Notes: generated by a model from the letters alone, not told the origin. A stretch of DNA of 64,000 nt from Elgaria multicarinata webbii (GCF_023053635.1 NC_086183.1:33027501-33091500), one strand, 5' to 3'; positions 1-10,348 are shown, counted from the first letter of the stretch. Program-made: numbers and translations.

Positions 1-460
1 GAGACATTGCTTGGTACGATGCAGGCTTTCTCAGTTTTTGGTCCCCTGACTTGGATTCAGTGCTGTGGCCATATTCACTACTAGAGAACAAAAGAGGGAC
101 TCTGGATAAATGTCTGCTAATGGTGTCATCAAAAATTCATTGTGCTGTATATAGCTTTCCAGAAATGCTGGGGCAGTGGGGGGATATCTTTTGGCCTCTT
201 AATGGGACAAAGTTCTGGGATGGGCCCAGATGCGAGGAATCTCGCCTGGTTTTGCAGAATCCTCGGTCATTTGCTGAGCTGTTCCCCCAGAAACCAAGAA
301 AATGTCTACCCGCACCAACGGATTCTTGCATTATTCATAACAGAAATTACCACGAATAGCTTGTGCGGCCCACCATTCATCCCACATCCCATGCTGACCA
401 CCAACTCAGTGTGGAGTTCTTTACAGATAAAAGCGTTTGCTTAGGCAGCAGTTAATGTCC

Positions 461-680
461 CGGCTGGACATCAGGAAAAAATTCCTGACTGTTAGAGCAG
501 TACGACAATGGAACCAGTGACCGAGGGAGGTGGTGGGCTCTCCCACCCTAGAGGCCTTCAAGAGGCAGCTGGACAGCCACCTGTCAGGGATGCTTTAGGG
601 TGGATTCCTGCATTGAGCAGGGGGTTGGACTCGATGGCCTTGTAGGCCCCTTCCAACTCTGCTATTCTATGATTCTATGA
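461..680 (+). repeat. CR1 LINE, 3' end
   Basis: It has the standard 3' text of CR1 here (GGACATCAGGAAAAAATTCC, GTTAGAGCAG, TCAAGAGGCAGCTGGACA) and ends in ATTCTATGATTCTATGA. It is heavily 5'-truncated, as is usual for CR1. Confidence 0.9.
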
Positions 681-683
681 CCA

Positions 684-1610
684 GGGGGCAGCGGAGGCAG
701 GCAACTCGGTGGGGCAGTGAATCCACTCTGGGTTTCAGTCTGAACCAGCCCAAACTCTAAAGGATCTAGTGGAGCCTGGTGGCTCCGAGGTCACCAGGGT
801 GGTGGATTTGCTCTAGATTCCAAGCAGCACTCTAAAGAAACTGTCCAAGGTGCTGAACTGATATGGAGGAATAGGGTTCATCACCTTGGAGAGCTCCGTG
901 AGAGTGCTGTCTGGTTCTGACTAAAACCCAGAACGGATCCACAGCCCCAACGAAATTGGAGTCACCAGCCTCCACTGCCGTTTGTGTTGGCGCTTGGGGG
1001 CAAAGTCAAGAGCAGAATTTATTTATTTATTCTATAATACTACACGAAAGAGGTGCTGCCTTTCCCACGATGTTTGCCCCTTGTGTGGCTCTCCAACTGG
1101 TTATACTGGTGTTCCTTCTTCCGCCACAGCTGCTTTGAAGCGATAAAATAAAATAAATCCCTACCTGCTAGATTTTCTTCCTCATCCACCCCCCCTTTTT
1201 TTTTTTGCACAACTCAGCATGGCATGGATAGAGGCCAGAGCTACCCCTATGTATATTTAATAATTTTCATGTCCCTGTTTTAAAATGCCTAAGCTAAGCC
1301 TGCCAAAGATCAGCGCACTAATCCTGCATAAGTGCGGGCAGGAGACCAAGAACAGCATGGGAGCATCAGAGGGGAAAGAGGGAAGCAAAACCATTAAGGA
1401 AAGAAAGGGAGGGGCCCGTAGCTCAGTGGAGGCTGGTGGCTCCGACTTCAGTGGGGCCGTGAATCCCTCCTGGGTTTCAGTCCCAACTCTAAAGGAGCCA
1501 CCCAAGGTTCCGAACTCAATACCCAAAACAGGTTCAGCCTCTTAGAGTTCTGACTAAAGCCCAGAGTGGATTTACAGCCCTACTGACATTGGAGCCTTTA
1601 GCCTGTGCTG
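684..1610. other. Stretch without a recognised gene
   Basis: It holds two short, related passages (near 760-960 and 1,425-1,590) sharing wording such as CTCCGA...GTGGATTTACAGCCC..., so an old interspersed or duplicated repeat is likely. No coding exon was recognised; the short open frames here show no family resemblance. Confidence 0.4.
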
Positions 1611-1611
1611 G

Positions 1612-1760
1612 GCATAGACGCTGCGTTGCATGCAGAAGGTTCCAGATCCAATCCCCGGCACCGTGTCCAGTTAAAGGATCAGGCCGTGAGTGACGAGACG
1701 GAGCTTGCTTTGCCAGAGATCCTGCAGAGCCACCCCCGGTCGGTTGGAATAGAATCCTGG
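1612..1760 (+). repeat. SINE-like interspersed repeat (family name unknown)
   Basis: It contains the recurring phrase CATGCAGAAGGTTCCAGATC, then CCAGTTAAAGGATCAGG and ATCCTGCAGAGCC. Related text occurs at 52,560-52,725 and 56,892-57,040 and, on the other strand, at 60,070-60,262. Shared text in several places shows a dispersed family; I do not know its published name. Confidence 0.5.
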
Positions 1761-1810
1761 GCTGGCAGATAAATACTCTGGCCTGCTACAATGCACTGCT
1801 GCAGAAATAC

Positions 1811-2965
1811 CAGGGGCTTGTCTACACGAAGGGTTTGCCCCAGGGTGGCTTCACAGCAGCGACACGTCATCTACGTGATGCAGCCTCCACTGCGAAGCCA
1901 TCCGGGGCAAACCCCACTCCCAAAAAGTCAGGCACTTAACCTGATGTTTTGGGCAGCGGAGCCCATGGCGCACCCCGATTGGTTGCCATGGGCTGGACAG
2001 GGAAGGGGGCAGCCCCACACCTCTGTAAAAGTAAAATAAAAATGGGGGGAGAGGAGAGGAACGGGGCCATTCCTCCGCCTACTTTTCTTTAAAAAGTATT
2101 ATCTGTATCTCTGCAGCTGCGCAGATACAAGTAATAAAAATAAAAAGAAATAAGGGAGGCGGAACGGTCAGCCAGAGGGAGTAGAGGTGGTTTGCCCCAA
2201 GTCCCGCCCCCTCTCCTCGTGACATAGAATCATAGAATCACTGAGTTGGAAGGGGCCTACAAGGCCATTGAGTCCAACCCCCCGCTTAGTGCAGGAATCC
2301 ACCCTAAAGCACACCTGACAGGTAGCTGTCCAGCTGCCTCTTAAAGGCCTCTAGTGTGGGAGAGCCCACAACCTCCCTAGGTAACTGGTTCCATTGTTGT
2401 GCTGCTCTAACAGTCAGGAAGTTTTTCCTGATGTCCAGCTGGAATCTGGCTTCCTGTAACTTGAGCCCGTTATTCTGTGTCCTGCACTCTGGGAGGATGG
2501 AGAAGAGATCCTGGCCCTCTTCTGTGTGACAACCTTTCAAGTACTTGAAGAGTGCTCTCATGTCTCCCCTTGATCTTCTCTTCTCCAGGCTAAACATGCC
2601 CAGTTCTTTCAGTCTCTCTTCATAGGGCTTTGTTTCCAGACCCCTGATCATCCTGGTTGCCCTCCTCTGAACACGCTCCAGCTTGTCTGCATCCTTCTTG
2701 AAGTGTGGAGCCCAGAACTGGATGCAATACTCTAGATGCGGCCTGACCTGGGCCGAATAGAGAGGAACCAGTACCTCACGCGATTTGGAAGCTATACTTC
2801 TATTAATGCAGCCCAAAATAGCATTTGCCTTTCTTGCAGCCATATCGCAAGAAAGTGTCCAGTGTCATCCTCTGGCTGCCATTTTCCTCCTCCCCCCCAG
2901 TTTTAAAAAACTTTTAAAGAGGGGGAAGTTTGCACTTGCGTTCCTTCCTGTGTAGCTGCTGGTGT
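1811..2965. mobile_element. MITE-like element split by a CR1 insertion
   Basis: It begins CAGGGGCTTGTCTACACGAA. After the CR1 at 2,224-2,848 it appears to end TTCCTGTGTAGCTGCTGGTG, whose reverse complement shares the CTACAC core. These ends suggest imperfect terminal inverted repeats of a non-autonomous DNA transposon. No clear target duplication was seen, so the borders are tentative. Confidence 0.4.
2224..2848 (-). repeat. CR1 LINE, RT C-terminal region to 3' end
   Basis: An uninterrupted 179-codon frame (2,304-2,843) reads the end of the CR1 ORF2: [56 protein letters not shown] and QWNQLPREVV. The 3' repeat TCATAGAATCATAGAAT is at the low-coordinate end. The frame is still open, pointing to a fairly young copy. 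Confidence 0.92.
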
Positions 2966-2984
2966 CTTTTACTAGCTTTGGCTG

Positions 2985-3667
2985 GTTCACCAACTACGGC
3001 CTTTCCTGGACAGGGATGACTTGGCCACGGTGGTACAGGCATTGGTAACCTCAAGGCTGGATTACTGCAATGTGCTCTATGTGGGGCTGCCCTTGAAGCT
3101 GCTCCGGAAGCTGGAGCTAGTGCAGAATGCTGCAGCTCGGCTGTTGTCTGGAGCTGCCCCTTTCCAGCATGGAACTCCTCTGCTGAGGGAACCGCACTGA
3201 CTGCCTATTCGCTACCAGGCCAGGTTTAAGGTTCTTGTACTGGTGTACAAAGCCCTAAACAACTTGGGACCAGGATACCTGAGAGAGAGAGAGAGAGCCT
3301 TCTCCCCTACCAACCTGCCCGGTCACTGAGGTCATCTGAGGGTCTGCTCCTGGTGGTCCCACATAGATCCATCCTCCGATTGGAGCCCACCAGGGGCAGA
3401 GCCTTCAGCATGGTGGCTCCCCTCCTGTGGAATTCCCTGCCTCTGGAGGTCAGGCAGGCGCCAACTTTGTACTCCTTTCGGCGCCTCCTGAAAACATCAT
3501 TATTCCAGGAAGCCTTTCCTTAATGCCCAGCCATGAGTCACTGTTATTTGCTTCTTTTAAAATCTGTTTTAAGCGTTCTATTCTGTTTTTATTTTCATTT
3601 TGTCTTGTACACCGCTCCGAAATCTTCAATGGGGCGCGGTATATAAATATTCTAAATAAATAAATAA
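2985..3667 (+). repeat. L2-like LINE 3' end
   Basis: It has the C-terminal wording of an L2-type reverse transcriptase (ATTACTGCAATGTGCTCTAT encodes DYCN-L; LHWLP-like text follows) and a tail CGGTATATAAATATTCTAAA with TAAA units. The frame is broken in several places. The family call rests on this text pattern. Confidence 0.7.
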
Positions 3668-3769
3668 TAACAATAATAAGTGCGGGAAGAAGGCGCCTTG
3701 CGGTGCCAAAGTGCCATTGTAAGGGGTGGGGCAGGAAAGTGGGGAGGAGGGGTAAAACTTTTATTTTAC

Positions 3770-4138
3770 TTTTCCACCATGCCTGGGTCCAGCTCCAGCT
3801 GAGAGCCCCCTCCCTCCTGCTACCAACTGTCTCTGCAGAGGCCACCAGTGAGGGAGGAAGCAGCAGCCAGACACCTCTCCATCGTGCTTGGGTCCAGCTC
3901 CAGCTGAGAGCCCCCTCCCTCCTGCTACCAACTGTCTCTGCAGAGGCCACCAGTGAGGGAGGAAGCAGCAGCCAGGCACCTCTCCACCGTGCCTGGGTCC
4001 AGCTCCAGCTGAGAGCCCCCTCCCTCCTGCTACCAACTGTCTCTGCAGAGGCCACCAGTGAGGGAGGAAGCAGCAGCCAGGCACCTCTCCATCGTGCCTG
4101 GGTCCAGCTCCAGCTGAGAGCCCCCTCCCTCCTGCTGT
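3770..4138. repeat. Minisatellite, 105-bp unit, about 3.5 copies
   Basis: GCCTGGGTCCAGCTCCAGCT (or with CTTGGG) recurs at 3,781, 3,886, 3,991 and 4,096, an exact 105-bp period with few differences. As 105 is a multiple of 3, several frames stay open on both strands, giving repeats such as AWVQLQLRAPSLLL. These are by-products; no flanking exon or homology supports a protein. Confidence 0.95.
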
Positions 4139-4139
4139 C

Positions 4140-4373
4140 ACCTGTAACTGCTGAATTTTGCAACTAAGATTGTAGTGCCTGAGTTTGCTTTCCTTTTCCC
4201 TCTCCTCCTCCTCCTCCCTCCCAATCCCCTTTCCTTTTGTGTCATGTCTTTTAGATTGTAAGCCTGTGGGCAGGGACTGTCAAGAAATACTTTTGTAAGC
4301 CGCCGTGAGAGCCTTTTTTGGCTGAATGGCGGCATAAAAATCCTTAAATAAATTAATAAATAAATAAAACAGG
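4140..4373 (+). repeat. LINE 3' tail (L2-like)
   Basis: TTAGATTGTAAGCCTGTGGG, CAGGGACTG, then AAGCCGCCGTGAGAGCC and TGGCGGCATAAAAATCC end in a (TAAA)n tail. This is the standard end of LINEs in the L2/CR1 group. Confidence 0.7.
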
Positions 4374-4377
4374 GCAA

Positions 4378-5150
4378 AGTATTTGAAATGAACTTTAACT
4401 TTGTGGATCTTCTCTATGGATTTATAATGACTGAACGTGAGGCTGAAGTACGTAAGATACATCGCAAGGAGGTATTGAACAGCAACGCATTGATTTGGAA
4501 ACGTCTTCCCTTTTTAATTTTGCATTGGATCCACAGTATTGTGAATCTACCCCCAAATTGCGACTTTTCGTTTTCTGCTTGGCGACAGCAGCGTTTAATT
4601 TTGCTGCCCCTGATTTCTTTTGGGGACATAGTTTTAAAACAGGGGTGGGGTTGGGGAGGGGAGATAACGATGACTAATCAGTGAGAAGTTGCGAAAGTAT
4701 CAGCACCCCCCCGCCCCAGGTTCAGGAGGGCTTCTCCAAACAAGTAATCATGCCGTGCCCCAGGCGTGTTTTAAAAAACTTTGCACAAGACACCCAGAAG
4801 TTCCTCTTCAGTGTCAGGATGCTGATGTCCTTTCTCTGCATGTAACAAATGGGGAGGAGAGAACTGCCATGTTGTTCTCTGCACCCTTCTTTTTAAAAAC
4901 ACATATAAGCTTGATGTGCATTCCAGTACATGAGACAGGAAGGCCACAGGTTCTCGGACCGGACCCATCATCATCACAGGGCAATCTTGATTAAACGGAG
5001 GCCTTCTCTAACTGCATCTCTTTTGGAAGTATTTGGAATAGAGGTGAGATCTGACTGGATCCCATACTCTTTGCAATTGCCTCCGCCTCGGATGAGGAGC
5101 CGGATTTGTTCATTTCCAAGTTGTTGTGGGACTCTCTGGTTCTCAACTGA
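4378..5150 (-). other. CHP2: Downstream flank of CHP2, probable 3' UTR
   Basis: It directly follows the CHP2 stop codon and holds no repeat I recognise. Minus-strand ATTAAA candidates lie near 4,593 and 4,511. Plus-strand open frames here have no recognisable homology. Confidence 0.4.
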
Positions 5151-5204
5151 TCATTTCAGGATCCGAAGGCTCATCTTTTGTTCAATGTTCAGCTTCTCCA
5201 CAGA
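5151..5204 (-). CDS. CHP2: CHP2 coding exon 7 (C-terminus)
   Basis: The acceptor is TTTTGCAG. It encodes SVEKLNIEQKMSLRILK then TGA. The ending EQKMS-R-L/I-LK is conserved from CHP1 (EQKMSIRFLH) to CHP2 (EQKMSIRILK), and final Ile-Leu-Lys matches CHP2. The 3' UTR continues toward lower coordinates. Candidate ATTAAA signals on the minus strand lie near 4,593 and 4,511, but the true end cannot be told from sequence. Confidence 0.94.
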   Translation of the reverse strand, partial: SVEKLNIEQKMSLRILK

Positions 5205-5534
5205 CTGCAAAACAAGGCAGAGAGGGAAGGTTGTCACAAAGAACTTTGTGTTGAGTTTCAGCGCTAGTTTTGAGTGCCCGGACGCAGTTCTGGAAAATGT
5301 GACTAAAGGATAATAAATAACCATCAACGTTGAGAAACCACTAGCCGCCGCCACTCTAGGGCTAAGGGACAGAGTGTCCACACCAGAGGAGAGATCTCTT
5401 GGTTTTGATCTGGGTGTTTTTTAAAAAAACAATTGACTAGTGGAATTGAATATGTATTGCTCTACAAGAGTTCACATCTTTGCAGCTTTAGGATTCTGTA
5501 TTATGGAAGCTTCTCCATCCCAGACCAACTAGAC

Positions 5535-5657
5535 CTTTGCGAACTCCTCAAAAGAGATGGCGTTGTCTCCATCCTTATCAGCCTCTTGGACGGTTCGGTC
5601 TGTGATGCACTCGAGTTGTTCATCCGTCACCTGGATCCCAATCATCATCCTCAACAC
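5535..5657 (-). CDS. CHP2: CHP2 coding exon 6 (EF-hand 4)
   Basis: The acceptor is ACCCCAG. It encodes [20 protein letters not shown], then the fourth EF-hand [21 protein letters not shown] with a complete loop. The donor AAG|GTCTAG departs from the GTRAGT consensus, but no better GT restores the join to the last exon. An L2-like fragment sits in intron 5 just upstream of the exon. Confidence 0.94.
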
Positions 5658-5751
5658 CTGGGGTTGGGGAAAAGGGACATCGGGAGCAGAGAGGTCAGTG
5701 TTTTGAGACGTGAGGGGGTGGGGATGCATCTCTCCATCCCTCTGATCAACA

Positions 5752-5997
5752 GAACTGTCACTTGAGGCACTGGTGAACTCAGTGGCAAAGAGCACCTTTT
5801 ACCAGCTTAGGCTGATATACCAACTGCGCCCTTATCTGGACAGAGATAGCCTAGCTACAGTGATCCATGCTCTGATAACCTCTCGTTTGGATTACTGCAA
5901 TGCGTTATACGTGGGGCTGCCTTTGAAAATGGTCCGGAAACTTCAACTGGTACAAAACAGGGCAGCAATAAATAAATAAATAAATAAATAAATAAAT
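5752..5997 (+). repeat. L2-like LINE fragment in CHP2 intron 5
   Basis: AACTCAGTGGCAAAGAGCAC...TGGATTACTGCAATGCG encodes [11 protein letters not shown] and SRLDYCNALYVGLPLKMV. It is the same subfamily as the long copy at the window end (63.3-64.0 kb), with high identity. It stops abruptly at a (TAAA)n run. Confidence 0.85.
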
Positions 5998-6276
5998 GTG
6001 ACCAAGGCCACGCCCCCTTGGGGGTGAGCATGTTGGGGTGGCCACGCCTCCTGATGGTGGCCATTTTGTCCTCCTTTTTAGTTTCCAAAATATGGTCAAC
6101 CTAAGGTGTACCAATAATAATAATAATAATAATAAAAATAAAAATAAAGCACTGACCATCCCGTAGTGTAACCGCTCGAATACACTGCTTCTTTCAACTG
6201 CTCATATAATTCCTCCCACGTGCCCTTCTTGCCCACCCTCGTAGTGTTTCCAAATGTCCAAACACACAGTCGTTAC

Positions 6277-6338
6277 CTGAAGCATTTCAGCCCGCGAAAT
6301 CTTCCCATCCTTGTCTTGGTCGTAGAGCTGAAAAGCAA
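6277..6338 (-). CDS. CHP2: CHP2 coding exon 5 (EF-hand 3)
   Basis: Acceptor GCCTGTTCAG and donor CAG|GTAACG. The exon reads (F)AFQLYDQDKDGKISRAEMLQ, a complete canonical EF-hand loop matching CHP2 [20 protein letters not shown]. All calcium ligand positions are filled. It is 62 nt long and in frame on both sides. Confidence 0.95.
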
Positions 6339-6993
6339 CTGAACAGGCACCAAAAAGACGGGGGTGAGGGTTAGCAACGGGGAGGGGCACCCAGAGGCTT
6401 TAAGGCCTGGGGGGTCCCAATCTGTCTCGCTGGGGTGGGGATGGGGCAGAAGGCCATGCCCCTCCCTCCTGGCACCCCCCACCCCAACCCCCAATGGTTG
6501 GATGGTTTCACTGCTTTTGTAAGGTCAAAATGCTTCTCCTCTCCTGAGGCTTAGTCCCTGGCTGGCTTTTTTGGGGGCCCTTTTTCTTTCCCCCCATTTT
6601 TTGCCAGTCCCCCTCCCCCCCCGCCAGCTCCTGGAATATGGCACTTTGCCCTGGGGCTGAACGCGGTTCTGCCCCTCTGCTATATAGGCTAGGTACATTT
6701 CATGCCGCCCTACCTGCAATACCCAATTTCAGTCAGGAAGGTGTGCGCGCAGGTGCGCGTGTGGCGCTTCTCTTATCCCACAGCATAACTGGGAAATTTG
6801 GCCCTGATTGCACAATTGAGATTGCACAATTCTGCCTCTTGGGCATCTCAGCTTTCATTTAAAAACGGAACAAAACCAAAACCAAGTTTGTAGCTCTCAT
6901 AGCTACAAAGGGTAGGGCTTACCATTCTGCTTCCGTTCTCAACATTCACCCCACCCGCGGCCCCACTGCCACCGCAGTGATATATATACTCAC

Positions 6994-7103
6994 ATTTCAG
7001 CTTGCTAAGCCGGCTGTTCACGCTTTCCGAGCTCACGGGCCCTTCCACTGGCCGGAAGTGGGCCAGCACACGAGCAAATGTTCGGAAGTCGGTGGTCTCT
7101 CTC
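6994..7103 (-). CDS. CHP2: CHP2 coding exon 4
   Basis: Acceptor CTCCCTAG and donor AAAT|GTGAGT. It encodes RETTDFRTFARVLAHFRPVE followed by a Ser-rich linker ending SRLSKLK. DF-x-x-F-x-RVLAHFRPVE is diagnostic of CHP1/CHP2. The linker after HFRPVE is about 7 residues shorter than the acidic and proline-rich human CHP2 linker, which explains the shorter protein. An L2-like fragment begins just upstream in intron 3. Confidence 0.92.
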
Positions 7104-7139
7104 CTAGGGAGGAACAGGATGCTTCAAAGGCCCATCCCT

Positions 7140-7340
7140 GCTTCAACGGGGCATTTACTCCAGTCCTTTTACAACTTCACTGGCTGCCAGTCCAGGTCTG
7201 GGCCCAATTCAAAGTGCTGGTACAAACATTCAAAGCCCTAAACGGTTTGGGGCCAGGTTATTTGAAGGAACGCCTCCTCCCATATGTACCTGCCCGGTAC
7301 ATGCCACTCCCTCTTGCTTTGCCAGTTCTCAGAAGAAAGT
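7140..7340 (+). repeat. L2-like LINE fragment in CHP2 intron 3
   Basis: It carries LLQLHWLPVQVWAQFKVLVQ and LGPGYLKERLLPYVPAR, the RT C-terminal text of the same L2-like family. It is only a 200-bp piece, broken at both ends. Confidence 0.8.
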
Positions 7341-7354
7341 TTTGTGTGGCTGCT

Positions 7355-7545
7355 ATTCATTCATTCCATTTCTATATCAGCCTTGGAGGAGGGCTTAGAC
7401 AATGAACGTAGCACATGGGTAAGTTCATGTCAGGAGAGGCGCTCTGTCAGATATTGTCGTCCCAAACCCTGTAAGGCTTTATAGGTCAAAACCAGCACCT
7501 TGAATCAGGCTTGGAAACATACAGGTAGCCAGTGCAAGAATTGGT
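7355..7545 (-). repeat. L2-like LINE fragment, opposite orientation
   Basis: GGCGCTCTGTCAGATA, TAAGGCTTTATAGGTCAAAA and CCAGCACCTTGAATC match the copy at 17.7-17.9 kb. It lies head to head with the fragment before it. Confidence 0.7.
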
Positions 7546-7550
7546 GAACT

Positions 7551-7834
7551 CTTCTCAGTCCTCCCAGAGTGCAGGACACGGAATAACGGGCTCAAGCTAA
7601 AGGAAGCCAGATTCCAGCAGGACATCAGGAAAAACTTCCTGACTGTTAGAGCAGTACGACAATGGAATCAGTTACCTAGGGAAGTGGTGGGCTCTCCCAC
7701 CCTAGAGGCCTTCAAGAGGCAGCTGGACAACCGTCTGTCAGGGATGCTTTAGGGTGGATTCCTGCACTGAGCAGGGGGTTAGACTCAATGGCCTTGTAGG
7801 CCCCTTCCAACTCTGCTATTCTATGATTCTATGA
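7551..7834 (+). repeat. CR1 LINE, 3' end
   Basis: From TCCTCCCAGAGTGCAGGACA to ATTCTATGATTCTATGA. Truncated at the 5' end. Confidence 0.9.
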
Positions 7835-8351
7835 GCTCTCCGGCCACTTTAGGAGACTGGGACAGCGGGTGAGGAGAGCAACCTGTGCATGCTGGCCAAC
7901 AGCAGCTGCTTCCATGGAGGAGTTGGAACCAAACAGCAGCAGCAGGCAGTGTAAAAGCCCTCCTGGTACTCTCTGTTGGTCTAATACCCGGCAGAAATAT
8001 ATTCTTCCGCCTCAGTGGCAGCTGACGTTGCAGCGCTGTCTGGAGTGAGTTGCAGCGCTGGAGATGGCACAAAGCCGTTGCTCATTTTTAACTTCCTGCT
8101 TCTCCAGATCTCCATCTTGAACTTTCCGATTTCTGCTAAGGTGGAGGCGCGGAGGAGTAGGAAGCACAGGCTGCGGGTATATCTTGCTGCCCCCACTTCT
8201 GGTTCATATCAGGTCGGGGCTGCCCTATTGCCTTGAACCAACCTGGCAAAGAAGGCTGTGCATGGCATTAGGGCGCAGTAAACTTTACTGGCTCTACTAT
8301 CCATGGAAACTAGTTCCCAGTCTTTTCCGGCAGGCCTATCCAGTAGAATTT

Positions 8352-8479
8352 TAGGATGCTTTTAGGATGCTTTTAGGATGTTTTAACAGTGTGTGCTGTG
8401 TTTTTAATCAGTATTTTATGTATTTTCTGCTTCCTGTTGTTCCCCGCCTCGATCCAATTGGAGAGGCGGGTAAGAAATA

Positions 8480-8544
<65 letters not shown>

Positions 8545-8545
8545 G
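8352..8545 (+). repeat. LINE 3' tail with long (TTA)n
   Basis: TTAGGATGTTTTAACAG..., CCCCGCCTCGATCC, GAGAGGCGGGTAAGAAAT, then about 22 TTA units. The same tail recurs at 9,648, 46,400, 62,425 (plus) and 16,500, 58,328 (minus), so it marks one LINE subfamily. The triplet run creates poly-Ile, poly-Leu and poly-Asn frames with no coding meaning. Confidence 0.85.
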
Positions 8546-8592
8546 CTGGGGCCAGACTTTTTCGTTTGTCTTTGTTGCATGCGCGCACACAC

Positions 8593-8673
8593 CCATCTTG
8601 GAAGAAGACATTGATGATCCGGTCCCCGATGGGGTTTACTGCCAGTTCCCCGATCCCTTCGAGGTCATCTTTG
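8593..8673 (-). CDS. CHP2: CHP2 coding exon 3
   Basis: The acceptor follows a long CT tract (CTCTACAG). The exon reads KDDLEGIGELAVNPIGDRII then NVFFQDG. The donor GTGTGTGC is weak. GG|GTGTG was preferred because it restores the DG(R) junction with exon 4 and keeps the frame. The LAVNP-GDRI block is a CHP family hallmark. A (TTA)n tract lies about 50 bp downstream in the intron. Confidence 0.9.
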
Positions 8674-9160
8674 CTGTAGAGTGAGAGAGAGAGTGTGTCG
8701 CTTTAAGAAAGTTTATATTTAGCAGCTTAGGCAATAGACGTAGATAATTTTATTTATGTTTATTTTTGCTCCTAATCAGTATCCAAAGTGGTTAATGCCC
8801 CCCCCCCCAAAGAAAGGGGTCGGTGGGTTGGAGTGATACACACACAAATTATTAAATGCAAATGTTGGTCATAGCAGAAAAATAATAATCAAGGCTACTG
8901 TCCTCTGGGTGAGGCGTTCTGTGAAAAGCTTCACCTAAATCTCCTTGCTTATTGTTTTCAAAGCTTTGATTTGTTTATAGTGGGTATTCCGAATCATTGT
9001 TCCGTCTCTTCTGTGAACCTTGTAAGTATTTGGAAAGTGGGAAACTGTACATGCTTTGATGCTGTTGCTGTCTGTGCAAAGTGTAACGTACCGATGCAAC
9101 AGGAGTGCAGGACTAGTACTTATTGCCTCAACGATTGCATGAATAGTTATTCACTATGAT

Positions 9161-9460
9161 CTGTGTGGTGCAGAGTGGTAAGCGGCAGTTACTGCAGCCG
9201 AAACTCTCCCCACGGCCTGAGTTCGATCCCAGCGGAAGCTGGTTCTCAGGCAGCCGGCTCAGGTCGACTCAGCCTTCCATCCTTCCGAGGTCGGTAAAAG
9301 GAGTCCCCAGCTAGCTGGGGGAAAGGTAACCACGACTGGGGAAGGCCATGGCAAACCACCCCGCTACAAAGTCTGCCAAGAAAACGTCAGCGAAAGCAGG
9401 CATCCCTCTAGAAGTCAGCAATGACTCAAGTGCTTTGCATGAGAGGTTCCTTTCCTTTCC
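9161..9460 (+). repeat. Sauria-type tRNA-derived SINE
   Basis: The 5' part is tRNA-like (GTGGTGCAGAGTGGTAAGC, and box-B-like GAGTTCGATCCC). The middle is TCAGGTCGACTCAGCCTTCC. The 3' part (GTCAGCAATGACTCAAGTGC, then GAGAGGTTCCTTTCC) resembles a Bov-B LINE end. This build matches the SINEs known from squamates and is the best taxonomic marker in the window. Confidence 0.88.
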
Positions 9461-9647
9461 CAATCTGTGTGCTAGGTGCTGTACAGAAAGTGGTAGCAAT
9501 TATGAGATTCCTGCCCAAATGGCTTACCTTCTTATATAAGATTTTTTTTTAATCAGCCTTTTAATTTATGCTAAAAACAAAACAAAATATTTTCAGCTAT
9601 ATTTAAAATCATTGCAAATATTTGTGGGGTAGAACTCAAGAGAAAGG

Positions 9648-9803
9648 GTTTTTAGGATGCTTTTAGTATGTTTCTAGTTTGTTTTTGAGGAAGTTTTAAC
9701 CATGTATACTATATTTTTAATCAATATTTTATGTATTTTATACTCATTGTTGTTTCCCGCCTCGATCAGGATGGAGACACGGGTAAGAAATAAAATGATG
9801 ATG
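9648..9803 (+). repeat. LINE 3' tail (L2-like)
   Basis: TTTTTAGGATGCTTTTAGTA..., CCCGCCTCGATCAGG and ACGGGTAAGAAATAAAATG. Same subfamily as 8,352-8,545. Confidence 0.75.
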
Positions 9804-9844
9804 TAGATTTTAACAAATAATTACTGCCCCAACCCCAGCAGAGT

Positions 9845-10154
9845 TGAAAGGTTGTCACACAGAGGAGGGCCAGGATCTCTTCTTGATCCTCCCAGAGTGC
9901 AGGACACAGGCTCAAGTTACAGGAAGCCAGATTCCGGCTGGACATCAGGAAAAACTTCCTGACTGTTAGAGCAGTACGACCATGGAACCAATGACCGAGG
10001 GAGGTGGTGGCTTCTCCCACACTGGAGGCCTTCAAGAGGCAGCTGGACAACCATCTGTCAAGTATGCTTTAGGGTGGATTCCTGCCTTGAGCAGGGGGTT
10101 GGACTCGATGGCCTTAAAGGCCCCTTCCAACTCTACTAGTCTATGATTCTATGA
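9845..10154 (+). repeat. CR1 LINE, 3' end
   Basis: From GAAAGGTTGTCACACAGAGG to CTATGATTCTATGA. It lies 120 bp from CHP2 exon 2, inside intron 2. Confidence 0.9.
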
Positions 10155-10275
10155 TCTCTGCTCCATATGTCAGTTTGGGGGTGAGACATGGAGCGTTTAC
10201 AGGAGCCTGGGCTAGATGGACTCTTGGTGCCTTTCTAGTTCTCTGCTTGTACCCCACCCTTCCTTTCCCCCTTAC

Positions 10276-10348
10276 CTGAGGTAGCCCTTCTCATCTTTGT
10301 CCAGGGCCTGGAAACGCTGGTAAAGACGAAGAACACTAGCTTGTGAGA
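10276..10348 (-). CDS. CHP2: CHP2 coding exon 2
   Basis: Acceptor CACCCACCAG and donor AG|GTAAGG. It reads (F)SQASVLRLYQRFQALDKDEKGYL(S), the first, degenerate EF-hand region, which aligns closely with CHP2 FSQASLLRLHHRFRALD. It is 73 nt long and in frame with exons 1 and 3. Intron 1 (about 4 kb) holds a MITE carrying a Sauria SINE and one copy of an unclassified repeat also found near 29.2 kb. Confidence 0.92.

Noticed and set aside
2304-2843. 179-codon minus-strand frame as a host gene
   Set aside because: Clear CR1 reverse-transcriptase C-terminus; the same text recurs many times in the window.
3703-4167. 154-codon plus and 237-codon minus frames with repeated peptides
   Set aside because: Produced by the 105-bp minisatellite joined to LINE sequence; no start context, splice support or homology.
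8367-8684. Frames with poly-Ile, poly-Leu or poly-Asn
   Set aside because: Translations of a (TTA)n run at a LINE tail. The real coding content on the minus strand here is CHP2 exon 3.
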